A DNA stretch of 64,000 nt from CAWBBA01 sp963729795 (GCA_963729795.1 CAVSPC010000040.1:62001-126000); one strand, 5' to 3'. Counted from the stretch's first letter, positions 48,100-57,805 are shown. Made by a program: numbers and translations. The notes: generated by a model from the letters alone, not told the origin.

Positions 48100-48673
48100 A
48101 CGTTCCTCCTATGCTATCGAGACGGATTCGTCCCGTCCGTACTCCTTCCGAGACAATTTCATCCACGGTTGGCTCACTTACCGAGACTTCAACCACTTTC
48201 AGAGTTCCTTCCATCTGCCGAATGAGATCTTGACCGATCAATTGTTCGCAGATCCATGCGCTCCACTCAGGAACAAGCGGGGAAGCCAAATGAGCCAGGA
48301 CTTGAGAATAAACAACCCTTGACACATCATCGGATTGAGGAATGATGACCAGCCGCGATTCTGAATCCCCATTCCCAAAGAATCGCGTGTCCGCTACCAG
48401 TTGGTGAACAGCTCCACCGGGAAGCTTCGTGGACAACACACGAAAATGGGATGCAGGATGTCCGGTGACCGGGATCTCCGTATCCCGCTCGCGCAGAATG
48501 CTCACTGTCCTGCCACCGATGATCGCAGAGGATATGGCTTTGACCGCCTGCTCGGTACCGGCCAGGGAAACAAAAACCAATGAGGCATTCTCAGGATCGT
48601 AGGCGTACAGGTCTGTGTAGGCCGATACTTTGATGCCTCTCCAGTACTCGTCATAAACCACCTGATGCAACAT
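48083..48673 (-). CDS. Unknown 196-residue protein overlapping the helicase
   Basis: No family is recognised. It is a mixed alpha/beta protein that starts MLHQVVYDEYWRGIKVSAYT and ends just inside the helicase start (17-base overlap), so the two are coupled. It sits between the methyltransferase and the helicase, a place often held by small partner proteins in such blocks. Confidence 0.55.
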   Translation of the reverse strand: MLHQVVYDEYWRGIKVSAYTDLYAYDPENASLVFVSLAGTEQAVKAISSAIIGGRTVSILRERDTEIPVTGHPASHFRVLSTKLPGGAVHQLVADTRFFGNGDSESRLVIIPQSDDVSRVVYSQVLAHLASPLVPEWSAWICEQLIGQDLIRQMEGTLKVVEVSVSEPTVDEIVSEGVRTGRIRLDSIGGTYAGIN

Positions 48674-48684
48674 AATGCCCCCTT

Positions 48685-49698
48685 TCAGGTCAGTTCGCGT
48701 ATTTCACCGTTACGGTCGAGAACCTTGATAGAGACAACGTAACGATCCAGTTCTCGCTGTTCCAGTACGTCTCCTTTGTATTCCTCGACCCTGGAGACGA
48801 CCTTCGTCACTTTGCCTTTCACCACATGGCGGTCAGTGCCTTCACCGACAACGCCATCGAGCTTCCCCGCTGCCAGCAGCAGCCCGAGATGCCCTGAGTG
48901 CAAGGGCAGAGGCGGGCGAGGCACCTGCAAATGGTTCCTCGTGGTCATTGTGTGGAGCTTGCGCCACAATGGAGACTGAGCAATCTGCTTTTCCAATTCT
49001 TCGGGGTCGAACACCGTGGAGCGGAACAGCTTCAAGGCAGTCGATAGAGGAACCGGGTACCGTGCCGCAGCCTTATCCGGCAATGGTTTCAGTTTACGAT
49101 TCGGAATGTTCTGAAGCTTCAGAGCCAATTCCTCATCCAAGGAGTTTTCCGCTTTACGCACCCCGAACACCATCACTTGCTTGAAATCATCGTATTCGGG
49201 ATCGGGAAAGCGGAAGACCTGGATGTTCTCGAAGCGAGATGCCAACAGCCGGGAAATGCCTCTATTCAGGCGAGCCTGAGGAATAATGTAGACCAGCACA
49301 CCGCCGGGAACGAGGTAAGGGACGGTGATTCGGAGAAACGCCTTCTCCTGACGCTCGGTCTTTGTTTCAGCGTCTTCTTCACGGGTCGCCTCGTCATACG
49401 GCGGGTTGAGAAATAGGAGCGAACAGGACTGGTGAGCAACGCGTGTTTCTTCGACGCCACACTTCAAAACGTTCTGAATACGACTCTCGGCCTCGCTGGC
49501 CCGATACTGATCCAGTTCCACGCCATAGGTGAGAGCCTGCGTTCCGTTCCCCAGTTGTGCCAGAGCGAGGCCCTCGCCACAGCACGGGTCCAGTGTGGTG
49601 AACGGTGCGGAGGGAAAGAGAAGGAAGCTCTTGATCTGTTCTATGACTCTTGAAGGAGTCGGGTAGTAACCCATCTTCATACGACCTGCTATTCGCAT
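48685..49698 (-). CDS. N6-adenine-type DNA methyltransferase, DUF6094-like
   Basis: A 337-residue methyltransferase. The SAM site LDPCCGEGLALAQLG is near residue 40 and the catalytic motif LLFLNPPYD near residue 97, the NPPY form used to methylate exocyclic amines. Later parts (PQARLNRGISRLLASRF) fit the DUF6094 family. The start at 49698 follows GGAGG by six bases; a longer frame reaches 49794 without a site. It is encoded just ahead of the unknown protein and SNF2 helicase, so all three probably form one operon. It could protect the element from restriction or be part of a defence or replication module. Confidence 0.75.
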   Translation of the reverse strand: MRIAGRMKMGYYPTPSRVIEQIKSFLLFPSAPFTTLDPCCGEGLALAQLGNGTQALTYGVELDQYRASEAESRIQNVLKCGVEETRVAHQSCSLLFLNPPYDEATREEDAETKTERQEKAFLRITVPYLVPGGVLVYIIPQARLNRGISRLLASRFENIQVFRFPDPEYDDFKQVMVFGVRKAENSLDEELALKLQNIPNRKLKPLPDKAAARYPVPLSTALKLFRSTVFDPEELEKQIAQSPLWRKLHTMTTRNHLQVPRPPLPLHSGHLGLLLAAGKLDGVVGEGTDRHVVKGKVTKVVSRVEEYKGDVLEQRELDRYVVSIKVLDRNGEIRELT

Positions 49699-49881
49699 GT
49701 ATGTCCTCCAAATAAAGAAGCCCGACCGATCCGAAGACCAGCCGGGCCTCTTGAGAATCTTTTCCATTACTTTAGCTCGTCTTCTACAGTGCATCGCGAA
49801 AAGTTATTATGTTTCAGGATGTTATTAGAGCACATCAAATCTGTGGCACCAGGAATTCGATCTCAATGTGCTCGAATCAGG

Positions 49882-51526
49882 TCACACGGTCGTGTCGAAC
49901 GGTACGCTACGGATAGTGGGAGGAAAGGCTACCCCCGCTGCACGGAAGACTGCGTTACAGACGCCTTTGGGCTGGGAGCGCAAAAGAAAGCGTTTTCCGC
50001 CGTGCTCAAGCTCCACTTCGGTCAAACTGTCCAGATCAAGCTTGATGTCAGCCCACTCGCACGAGAGCGCTTTCCCCTCAAGACGCTCTTGCAGAGCCCT
50101 GCGTAAGACAAGAGCGAGAAACGAGCAGAAACACGTGCCCTCGGATCGTCCGGTCGTACTGGTGGTACACCGGCCGAGTGCTGAGCAGGGTCTTGGCGGA
50201 TCGGAAGATCTGCTCCACCATCCAGAGTTGCTTGTACTTCAGCCCCAGCTGGGCAGCGGGAAGGCTGGTGTTGGTTCTCAGGACCCACTTGCCGTCGAAA
50301 CGTGACTCAGCCTTGGCCTTCTCGTGGTCGATGGCGAAGCCGCTTCCGGTGCTTGCAAGATACTTGCGGAACCCCTTGTTTCCCACCAGAGACTTGTCTC
50401 CTTGCTTGAGCTTCTCTTCAAGCGCTGCAATGATAGCCGCTCGGTCGAGGGCGTCCTTCTTGGCCTGATCCTCATTGACGCAGACCACATAACGCCTCCC
50501 GTCCACTAGCACCTCCTTGACCTTCAACGGAGAGCGAGACGCGTCGACCACCTGATAGCGTCCTGCCCGGGAGAGCACTTCCTGTTTCACTTCCTTCACC
50601 AGACGCATCCTGGCTCCCAGGATGTACGGCCACTGCCTCTTCTCCAGCTCTGCGATGGTATCAGCGCTGATCATGCCGCGGTCAGCCACGATACACACTT
50701 GGCCCAGGGAAAACCTGGACCGGAATCGATCCACCACGGGCACGAGGCTGGTCACGTCCGCAGTGTTTCCCGGCCACATTTCGCAACAAATCGGACGGCC
50801 TCGGTTGTCGATCACCGCACCCACCACCATCTGCTTGAGATCCGGACGATGATCCTTGTTATGGCCCCGCTCACCCAGCGTCTCGCCGCCTTCTCCCTCG
50901 AAGTAGATGGAGGTGGTGTCGAAGGACACGAGGTCAAGCGATGAAAACAGATCCCGTGACCGGGAGAACAGCGCCTCTTCAATCAGGTCTTTTATGCACC
51001 GAGGCACGAGTGTCCTGCCCGCTTGTTGTGCATCGGGTAGCTCTTCACCCAACCAGGCCATGGCACGATAGAGGTGATGGAGATCCAACTCGTCGGCCTC
51101 GGCGATCCCGTAGTCTTGCACCCACTTGCTGCAGAAGCGGTCCGACCCCGGTGCAAACAGACGGTTGAGCACCGTAACGAACACTGCCCGCTCGACGGGG
51201 AACTTGAACTTGCGGCCGGCAAGCAGATGTTCAATGATTTCTGTAAACCCCGTTTCTCTCCACAACCTCTCGAAGATCATCCCAGGGCCTATGCGACGCA
51301 CTCCGATCACCGGAGCATCACCGCGACGATGCGCATCGATCACCATCATGGACTCGGAGAACTTGGCACCAGAGGATATAAGCCGATCCAGTTGGCCTGA
51401 AGCCTCCAGTTCATCGAGTCTTCCTAAGGTACAAATGACGCGCTGCTTGGAGCGACCGTCTTCCCACCGGTTTTCCACAATCTGGAAGTAGGTTCTCTCC
51501 CCGGCCTTCTTCACTCGAAAGAACAT
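49882..51526 (-). pseudogene. IS1634-family transposase, frameshifted near its end
   Basis: The main frame holds a DDE transposase of the IS1634 type: LVSFDTTSIYFEGEGG with the first Asp, VCIVADRGMIS with the second, and IDHEKAKAESRFDGKWVLRTN, WMVEQIFRSAKTLL toward the end. At GHVF the frame slips; dropping one A of the AAA at 50129-50131 continues it as CSFLALVLRRALQERLEG to a stop at 49882, giving 547 residues, the normal family length. The ATG at 51526 has GGAGG five bases upstream. The element ends could not be fixed. It interrupts the DNA-metabolism block. Confidence 0.8.
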
Positions 51527-51699
51527 GGCGCCCTCCATAAAGACACCATGAATCATAGTGAATACTGCTTTTGTGTCAAGCCTTATTTGCCGATGACGTG
51601 GCACCATGTTTTCCACTTTGGGAAAAACCACGTTCCGCTATTTCAAGTACTTAAACCGTTGAGACCCCCGAAAAACGCCAAGAACTGTAGAAGATGGGT

Positions 51700-51957
51700 T
51701 TAGTCCAGTTGCAGCTTGATGGCATCTCCTTCGGCCCTGATGGCTATTTCATTGTCATCGAACTGAACCTCGCCGCTGTCGAATGTCAGGCACAACGGGC
51801 TCTGTTTCTGCAACTTCACGTTCTTTCCACTGATGGAAAAGGTCAGGCCATCCCGAGAAACGGATACACTGCCTCGTTCCATTTCCACGGCGATTTTTCG
51901 GTTCACAGGCGGCTCCTCTTGCAGTTCCGCCTTTGCCGGTTTGTTCTTGGTAGCCAT
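51700..51957 (-). CDS. Unknown 85-residue protein
   Basis: No family is recognised. A basic N-terminus (MATKNKPAKAELQEEPP) precedes a beta-strand-rich part (GSVSVSRDGLTFSISGKNV, EVQFDDNEIAIRAEG) that looks like a small beta-sandwich. GGGAG lies before the ATG. It follows the Cas4-like nuclease gene (its ATG lies 11 bp past that stop) and is probably co-transcribed. Confidence 0.5.
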   Translation of the reverse strand: MATKNKPAKAELQEEPPVNRKIAVEMERGSVSVSRDGLTFSISGKNVKLQKQSPLCLTFDSGEVQFDDNEIAIRAEGDAIKLQLD

Positions 51958-51967
51958 GATTGCTCCC

Positions 51968-52741
51968 TCACCATTTCTTGCAGTGATCAAGAAACGGGCA
52001 TTGCCCACACTGCCAATCCGCTTTCGGGTAGAAGACTTCCTTCTTGATACCCTGCCAAACGCCCTTCACGAGCTTCAGGAACCGTTCCCGATCCGCATCG
52101 TTGCGGGTGGTCTCGTACCGTATCAGCTCCGGATTCTGGGTCTTCAGGAGCACGTCCAGGCGAAAGCGAGTCTCCCCGTTGAAGCCTAGGACTTTGGCCC
52201 CCAACGAATAGCAGGTAAGCTGCACGTTGGAGTGGACGGTATTATCTGAATAGCGCTTGGAAGCGGTCTTCAGGTCAACGACACTCACAGTTCCATCCGG
52301 GGCCAGTTCCACCGCGTCTATCCAACCGACCAACGGAGGCATACGCTTACCAAGATCCACTTCAAAGGGCTCCTCGATACCGATGATCTGAGCAGTAGGA
52401 TCGAATGACTCGTGAAACACCTCCAGCATCCCCTTTGCCTTTGCCGAGAGAGTTTCCTCGGAATCACCGTTGAAGAAGCGTATCGGTCGCTCCTTGGAGT
52501 GGCTCCCCCATGCTTGACGATAGACGTCATGAACCTGGCTGGGGGATAAAGAGTCTCCTTCAAGACAACTTTGATAGAAGGCCGCTACAGCCTCATGGAT
52601 GCAGGACCCGAAAGCCAGTGCAGAGCTGACAAAAGGCGGCTCTATCTTGTCGATGTAGTGGAATTTGTATTTCAAAGGGCACGTGAGATACGTGTTGATC
52701 TGTGAATAGGACAAATGGGGTTTTTCTATGGTCTCGTGCAT
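51968..52741 (-). CDS. RecB/Cas4-like PD-(D/E)XK nuclease
   Basis: A 257-residue PDDEXK_1-type nuclease: LSYSQINTYLTCPLKYKFHYI at the start, the core VGWIDAVELAPDGTVSVVDLKTASKRY with catalytic Asp, Asp and Lys, and cysteines CGQCPFLDHC at the C-terminus that, with the N-terminal cysteine, can hold an iron-sulfur cluster as in Cas4/AddB. No CRISPR array or cas genes are nearby, so it is more likely a recombination exonuclease of the element, paired with the annealing-type protein at 52946. Confidence 0.8.
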   Translation of the reverse strand: MHETIEKPHLSYSQINTYLTCPLKYKFHYIDKIEPPFVSSALAFGSCIHEAVAAFYQSCLEGDSLSPSQVHDVYRQAWGSHSKERPIRFFNGDSEETLSAKAKGMLEVFHESFDPTAQIIGIEEPFEVDLGKRMPPLVGWIDAVELAPDGTVSVVDLKTASKRYSDNTVHSNVQLTCYSLGAKVLGFNGETRFRLDVLLKTQNPELIRYETTRNDADRERFLKLVKGVWQGIKKEVFYPKADWQCGQCPFLDHCKKW

Positions 52742-52945
52742 CTTCTCCTCTCCCTTCTGTGAACACCGGGAGAGTACAAGCCACATCTCCCGGTGAGGTT
52801 AAAAATCTGTCTTAAGCCTGGCAGAACCAGCTGTTACGCACGCGTGCCTGACGCAACAGTTTTAGTAGGTACATGCGTCTCCCCCGTACCCGTCCCTATG
52901 GTCCGGTTATCTCGCTATTGATTGCTATGGGTCAGGAAAAGGGGA

Positions 52946-53635
52946 CTATGCAGCGACTTGGGTCTGCAAGTGACCGATCAGCTGCGATGCGGATTCACGG
53001 GAAAGTTCTTCAAAGCGGGAAACATCGAAGCGGGCAAGCATCTCTCCGATGTCTGCTTCCTGATACTTTGCTCGCTTGGTCAAAGCATAGAGTGCCCGGC
53101 ACTGGGCTTGAGTGGCTTGACCAAGGCCACAGCGCTGGGGCTTTGATTCCTCTTTGCCGTTCCCTGGAGCGCAATCCTGGCCTGTCGTGCCGGTTTTGCC
53201 TCCGGCATTGTCCTGGGGAAATACTTTTTCAAGGGCCTTATTTCCGGTTCGTTCAGAATTCTGCTCCCCGTCCGATATGCCGGCGATCTCTTCAGCCCCG
53301 CAAAATTCCAGACCGTATCCGGCGAATCTCAGAGCCCGTGCTATGGAACGGGTCTCCGCCAGCTCCACCAGACTCTCGGCCAGCCGTGCATCTCGTTGGG
53401 CATTGGCGGTACCGTATCCTATGAACTGTCCTTTGCGAGTGGCGGCACTGCATTTGAAGACAGCATATTGTCCATCCCAACTGACCATCTCTGTCTGGAG
53501 GCTCAAGGCATCGTTTTCTTCGTGGGCAAGCCTCAAGCGCCCGGCCACAACTGGGAATACTTTGGTCTGCCATTCATTGCCGACCTTCACTCGGCGGCTC
53601 ACAAGCTCATCTTCTCTGAATCCGTTTGCACCCAT
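52946..53635 (-). CDS. Single-strand-annealing-type recombination protein (Rad52-like, tentative)
   Basis: A 229-residue protein with a conserved-looking core, ATRKGQFIGYGTANAQRDARLAESL, then AETRSIARALRFAGYGLEF, as in phage single-strand-annealing and related proteins. The middle is a low-complexity linker and the C-terminal 60 residues are helical. GGAG precedes the ATG by eight bases. An exonuclease-annealing pair is common in phages and integrative elements, and the nuclease gene follows directly. Confidence 0.55.
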   Translation of the reverse strand: MGANGFREDELVSRRVKVGNEWQTKVFPVVAGRLRLAHEENDALSLQTEMVSWDGQYAVFKCSAATRKGQFIGYGTANAQRDARLAESLVELAETRSIARALRFAGYGLEFCGAEEIAGISDGEQNSERTGNKALEKVFPQDNAGGKTGTTGQDCAPGNGKEESKPQRCGLGQATQAQCRALYALTKRAKYQEADIGEMLARFDVSRFEELSRESASQLIGHLQTQVAA

Positions 53636-53680
53636 CGTTGCTACTCCTTTCTTGATGTTATTAGCGGATAAGGTCCGTCC

Positions 53681-53824
53681 CTACAGCGCCCAGATTAGGA
53701 CCAGGATGACCAACAGCAGTTCAGCCACCGTTTTGGTGATTCGCCAAATGGCCGCGGGGCCAACAAGGTAGACCACGATCATTGCTGCTGCGGCACCGAC
53801 AATCAGTTGATCAAGTGCAGTCAT
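53681..53824 (-). CDS. 47-residue small membrane protein
   Basis: MTALDQLIVGAAAAMIVVYL begins two adjoining hydrophobic stretches, the second being LLLVILVLIWAL at the end, separated by a short basic loop. It is nearly all membrane. Its start overlaps the stop of the next small gene (ATGA). Confidence 0.55.
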   Translation of the reverse strand: MTALDQLIVGAAAAMIVVYLVGPAAIWRITKTVAELLLVILVLIWAL

Positions 53825-53928
53825 GATGATGCCTTGCCTTTCTTCTTGAGGGTCTTGATCACTTCCAAGATTGCCTCGGTGGCCGCTACCAGCACAGCCA
53901 CCAGCACATCAGACCACGGTTTTTTCAT
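53821..53928 (-). CDS. 35-residue amphipathic small protein
   Basis: MKKPWSDVLVAVLVAATEAI starts a single amphipathic or membrane helix with a lysine-rich end (KTLKKKGKASS). GGAG lies eight bases before the ATG. It overlaps its neighbours on both sides by 4 and 20 bases, which makes chance unlikely. Confidence 0.5.
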   Translation of the reverse strand: MKKPWSDVLVAVLVAATEAILEVIKTLKKKGKASS

Positions 53929-54106
53929 GTGCTGTTTCTCCTTTCTCCGTTGCTCTGAGTTCCAACCTGTGGCGTAGATGATCAGGGTGTTTGATCGGAA
54001 TGGGCCAGACCGGCCACGGATAGCGAAGCAGGACCAGCAGGCCGACGACGGCGTTGACGGCGAGGTTCAAGGCCGCAAGCAAAAGAACGCTGTTATAAAG
54101 GATCAT
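53909..54106 (-). CDS. 65-residue single-pass membrane protein
   Basis: The helix VLLLAALNLAVNAVVGLLVLL lies near the N-terminus, followed by a proline-rich and charged tail. The ATG at 54106 is chosen because GAGAGGTG lies upstream; the frame extends to 54241 without a site. It is the first of three overlapping tiny genes. Confidence 0.5.
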   Translation of the reverse strand: MILYNSVLLLAALNLAVNAVVGLLVLLRYPWPVWPIPIKHPDHLRHRLELRATEKGETAHEKTVV

Positions 54107-55259
54107 GGGATCACCTCTCCCTGGGGTGGACCGACGAATGCATTCAACCGCCCGGTCCTTTACAGAAACCATTGAATCACGAAATATAAATAGAATTGCC
54201 CGTGTGAGTACGTGCGGCAGAATGCGAAGTGAGACGTACATGCGGATACGTATTCATCATCCCTTCCTTTAACCCCTTCTAGACCCCTCAATAGAAAGAA
54301 GGGGAAAGAAGAAACAGAGCAAAGAAGAAATGCAGGAGCGGGACTGGATGCGGGAACAACACAGAGATAGGCGGAAAGTCCAGTGAGTGACTGGCCGGAA
54401 CGTCGACCGATGGGTGGGATCACGAAAAAGATGCCAAATTTCCAGGGAAAACGAGCCTCACATGGTTAAGAAGATAATTTCTTGGAGTTCTCTCCATGAC
54501 AAAGTGTCAAAATTTCGCTTCCACGATCATTGGCCAGAAAGACAGATTGAGTCTTTCGTTTTCGCGCTTCGGTCTTCGAATATTCCAACTTTGTGGCCGG
54601 TTGGAACGCATCCGAGTGGGCGATATGGGGTGGGCGGCAACAGGACAAACGGTAAAATGTCCGATCACGGCTCGCGTGCTTCTGGGGATGCCCTCGTTGC
54701 AAAATTCCTGCTGATTACGCGCGCGATTCCTCAAGAAAGTCCAAAAGATCTGGCTATAACCATCGACTACAACAACAGTTTGTCTCGTTATGGTCGTCAA
54801 TAACGCAACGCTTGCTCAACATCCGGCAGACAAGAATTCACGAACTCCCGCATCAATAGCGCGAAAAGGACCGGGGCCCTATATTAAATCCAAAATATTC
54901 TTAGGAGTCCCATAAATCCTCATCCTGGCCAAGGCTATGTTGGCTGTCCATGAGCTTTAAGGATGGGATGCATGAGGACTGGATTTTCTGGATTCAGTCG
55001 CACCGAGATGATTTGAACGAATTACACCAGTGCGTGGACGAAAGCAAAGGTCTGGTGGTGGACGGCAGCACAACTTCTCTTCCATTTCTCCCCACAGGGC
55101 TTATGCGCCCATAACGCGCGCTTGATTTCCGTCCCAATCTTGATCAACTCGAAGCGTGGGAACCCTGACCGTCACGAGAGCCCGCTTCTTTTGCTGACGT
55201 AACCCTTTGTCCTTGGAAAACGAGGCCATGACGGCTTATTTTCAGGACTATCACCACTA
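54107..55259. other. 1.15-kb region with no convincing gene
   Basis: A rightward frame at 54462-54803 (MVKKIISWSSLHDKVSKF...) has no ribosome site and no family resemblance. A hairpin CCCCTTCT/AGAAGGGG occurs at 54272-54304. The rest holds scattered stops. The region separates the leftward DNA-metabolism block from the rightward right arm. Confidence 0.4.
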
Positions 55260-55322
55260 GCACCAGAAACTGGTGCGAGCTACATAACAACACTTGACAT
55301 GGTGCCGAATCCCCAGTAGAGT
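55260..55322 (+). promoter_or_regulatory. Promoter with operator-like palindrome for the HTH gene; possibly leaderless
   Basis: A perfect palindrome GCACCAG-aaa-CTGGTGC (55260-55276) is followed by TTGACA (55294-55299), a 17-base spacer and TAGAGT (55317-55322). Half-site TGGTGC recurs inside the spacer at 55300. The ATG at 55329 is only seven bases beyond the -10 box and has no ribosome site, so the transcript may begin at the start codon. Autoregulation by the encoded HTH protein is likely. Confidence 0.65.
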
Positions 55323-55328
55323 CGGTCT

Positions 55329-56510
55329 ATGAACGATAAGACACCAATCACCCCGGAACAGATGAAGGAATGGCGGCAGCGCAACAGGTTCAGCATGGCG
55401 CAGGCGGCTCGAAGAGTTGGTGCGGACAGATCAGCGTGGTCGAAATGGGAACGAGGCATTGCGCGCCCTAGTGCCGAAAATGAGGAAAAACTGCGATCCG
55501 TCGTGGAAAACTTTGAAATTCAGTTGGTTTCAACTCGGACGAAAGAGACATTCTATCCACTTCTCGATCCAGAACTTGATGATTTCCTCCGCCTGGCGGG
55601 GTGTGCTGAGGAGCTAATAGGTGCACCCATTGGCCTCGTGATCGGGCCCAGACGGTCCGACAGAAGGATGGAACACCTTGTCCTTTGGTTTGAAAGATAT
55701 TTTCACCCCCATTTGGATGCCCCGCCTTCTCTCAGTTTCGAGGAAGGGATGACCTTCTATGAAGTCCGGTTGTCAGCTACAAATGCGGGTTTTTGCGTAG
55801 GGAGCTTCAAGTATGCGGTCACCGATGATGAAGCTGAAGAATGGTACCAGGCGGCCGAATCACTCTTCATTGATTTGATGGCCTTTCAGAAGATGTTTGA
55901 GCGCGACAATCCCAAAAAAGGCCAAGCCTTGTGGAGAGAAGCATTTGAGCGCTTTTACGCAGGATACGGCGCCGCAATAGAGCAGAGATGCTGGCGAGAT
56001 TCGGCTTGGTACGAATTGAAAGTATTAGGAGCCATGTTTTTCGACGCCACGAAAATCCCCACAATCAGATCGGTCATATCTGCTGAGGATTTCGCTGAGC
56101 CTCAACATCGCTTCATGTTTCGGGCTGTTCTGGATCTGTTTGATCAAGGGAAACCCACAGACGCCGACACAATACAGTCAAAACTGAAGGACCTGGCCCC
56201 GCCGGACGAAATGGATAGATCGCGCTGGAGCTGGCCTGTTCGTGCCGAAGGGCTTTCCGAGGGCTCCACTCTTCTCGACTATGTTTCGGACATCCTCAAA
56301 ACAGCCGTCGATCCGAACGATCTGATGACTTGGGTTATGGAAATCAAACAGAGGTCTCTCAGCCGAAGGCTCATGGACGGGTGCAGAAAAGTCAGCACTG
56401 GCCTTGAGCAGGGGCTTGGTCTTGATAAGTCTCTGGACGAGCTTGAGCAGACGATCTTGCACCTCAGGTCGCTCAGCAAACAGCGAGAAACGGGACACGA
56501 TAACGGTTGA
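55329..56510 (+). CDS. XRE-type HTH protein fused to a DnaB N-terminal-like domain
   Basis: A 393-residue protein. Residues 9-55 form an XRE helix-turn-helix (MKEWRQRNRFSMAQAARRVGADRSAWSKWERG). The middle is not recognised. Residues about 229-290 (ELKVLGAMFFDATKIPTI, EDFAEPQHRFMFRAVLDLFDQGKPTDADTIQSKL) resemble the DnaB N-terminal domain that binds primase, and residues 317-362 resemble its linker helix. There is no helicase ATPase. It may connect DNA recognition to replisome recruitment or inhibition. Regulation is probably by the palindrome upstream. Confidence 0.7.
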   Translation: MNDKTPITPEQMKEWRQRNRFSMAQAARRVGADRSAWSKWERGIARPSAENEEKLRSVVENFEIQLVSTRTKETFYPLLDPELDDFLRLAGCAEELIGAPIGLVIGPRRSDRRMEHLVLWFERYFHPHLDAPPSLSFEEGMTFYEVRLSATNAGFCVGSFKYAVTDDEAEEWYQAAESLFIDLMAFQKMFERDNPKKGQALWREAFERFYAGYGAAIEQRCWRDSAWYELKVLGAMFFDATKIPTIRSVISAEDFAEPQHRFMFRAVLDLFDQGKPTDADTIQSKLKDLAPPDEMDRSRWSWPVRAEGLSEGSTLLDYVSDILKTAVDPNDLMTWVMEIKQRSLSRRLMDGCRKVSTGLEQGLGLDKSLDELEQTILHLRSLSKQRETGHDNG

Positions 56511-57040
56511 TTCACGCAAAAGGTAGGCTTCGGGCCTGAAGTCGCATCCGAAAGGAGGAGGAAAAAACAAAACCCATGCTGCTGACTTTCGCAGGGCCAC
56601 AGCATGGGCTCGTTGCAAATGACTGAGAGTCACCCCGGAATTTGCCGGAGTTCAATCAGCTTCGCGGATGATGGTATTATGGCATCATGCCCCGGCTTTT
56701 TCAAGGCATTTCACAGCGCCATGAGAAGCCCGGCCGTCCGCACTGATTGAACCTCCCAGCACATCTCCGGCCCGCTCAGACTCTTCAGCAAGAAAGATTA
56801 CCGTGATGATGCAGCAGGTCCACGAGGACCGGTTTGCCCATGCAGCGGAGAGCAGTAGACCGCTCCTGCTCCATTCAGGACAGCCACGTCTTGGCGGGGC
56901 GCCTGCTCATCGTCACTCATTCCGAGGGCTTGGGATGGTGCCCGGCTTCCAAGAGCGACCTACGCTCGTGTCAGGCGCACGTTACACATTAACCGACCGT
57001 TGTCGACAGACTCGGCGCTAAGCAAGAAATGGAGGAAGAA
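56511..57040. other. Spacer with a hairpin, no gene
   Basis: Between the HTH fusion and the ankyrin gene. An inverted repeat CCCATGCTG/CAGCATGGG (56574-56609) lies about 65 bp after the stop and may help end the upstream transcript. No open frame is convincing. Confidence 0.45.
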
Positions 57041-57805
57041 ATGTTGAGGGATACAGTGATGACGGCAAGTGCACTCATCGTGATGTTTTTGGCCGCTGTT
57101 GCCAAGAGAGACTTGGCTCAATGCAGGGAGTTGATGAAGCAAGGTGTCTACGTGGACTGCCGGGATGAGCGCGGCAACTCGCCTCTTATGTTGAGCGTAT
57201 CCAGGCGTCAGGGATTTGTTCTGGCAGAATTATTGATAAATGCCGGTGCCGCCCCCAACGCTACAAACGTTTTGGGAGAAACGCCTCTTTTGGCTGCCTC
57301 GTGGGCTGGCAATTCCGGTGCCGTAAAGCTCCTGTTGAAGTACGGGGCAGATCCCAACGTGGCTAGCAAAAGCGGCTACACTCCGCTCATGGCGGCATCC
57401 GACAAGGGACACACCAGCATAGTGCAGGCTTTGCTGACGTACGGTGCTGACCCGGATGCTCGAAATCAACGCGGGGTCACGGCGCTCATGAAGGCTGCCG
57501 AACAGGGATACCACAAAATCGCCGAGCTATTGGCAGATCATGAGGCAGCACTTAACACTGTAGACCACAATGGTGAAACCGCAATGATGATTGCCGCCGC
57601 ATATGGGAATAGCAAAGTGATTGAGGTTCTGGTTCGCCGCGGGGCAGCTTGTGACTTCCCCAACAGCCACGGATGGACGGCTTTGATGTTCGCCAATGAT
57701 TTTGGCCATGCAGAGGTAGTAAACCTTCTGGAGAAATACGGCAACGGAGCACCCCCCACGGGTCCAGGTGGTGGAAATTCACAGCCAGCGGACATCGCCG
57801 CATAG
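57041..57805 (+). CDS. Ankyrin-repeat protein
   Basis: A 254-residue protein of about seven ankyrin repeats (for example GYTPLMAASDKGHTSIVQAL and GVTALMKAAEQGYHKIAELL). The N-terminus has a hydrophobic helix (MTASALIVMFLAAVAKRDLAQ) that is probably the first, atypical repeat rather than a signal. The ATG at 57041 is preferred because GGAGG sits six bases upstream, inside the codons following an earlier ATG. Such proteins bind other proteins. A strong hairpin follows the stop. Confidence 0.82.
   Translation: MLRDTVMTASALIVMFLAAVAKRDLAQCRELMKQGVYVDCRDERGNSPLMLSVSRRQGFVLAELLINAGAAPNATNVLGETPLLAASWAGNSGAVKLLLKYGADPNVASKSGYTPLMAASDKGHTSIVQALLTYGADPDARNQRGVTALMKAAEQGYHKIAELLADHEAALNTVDHNGETAMMIAAAYGNSKVIEVLVRRGAACDFPNSHGWTALMFANDFGHAEVVNLLEKYGNGAPPTGPGGGNSQPADIAA

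Noticed and set aside
46041..49698. A complete DISARM or BREX defence locus
   Set aside because: Only a SNF2-type helicase and a methyltransferase are recognisable; the other signature components are absent.
51968..52741. Cas4 of a CRISPR-Cas system
   Set aside because: No repeat-spacer array and no other cas gene occur in the window; the neighbours are recombination-type genes.
54462..54803. A possible rightward 113-codon gene
   Set aside because: No ribosome site, no recognisable domain and unremarkable composition; left inside the non-coding region entry.
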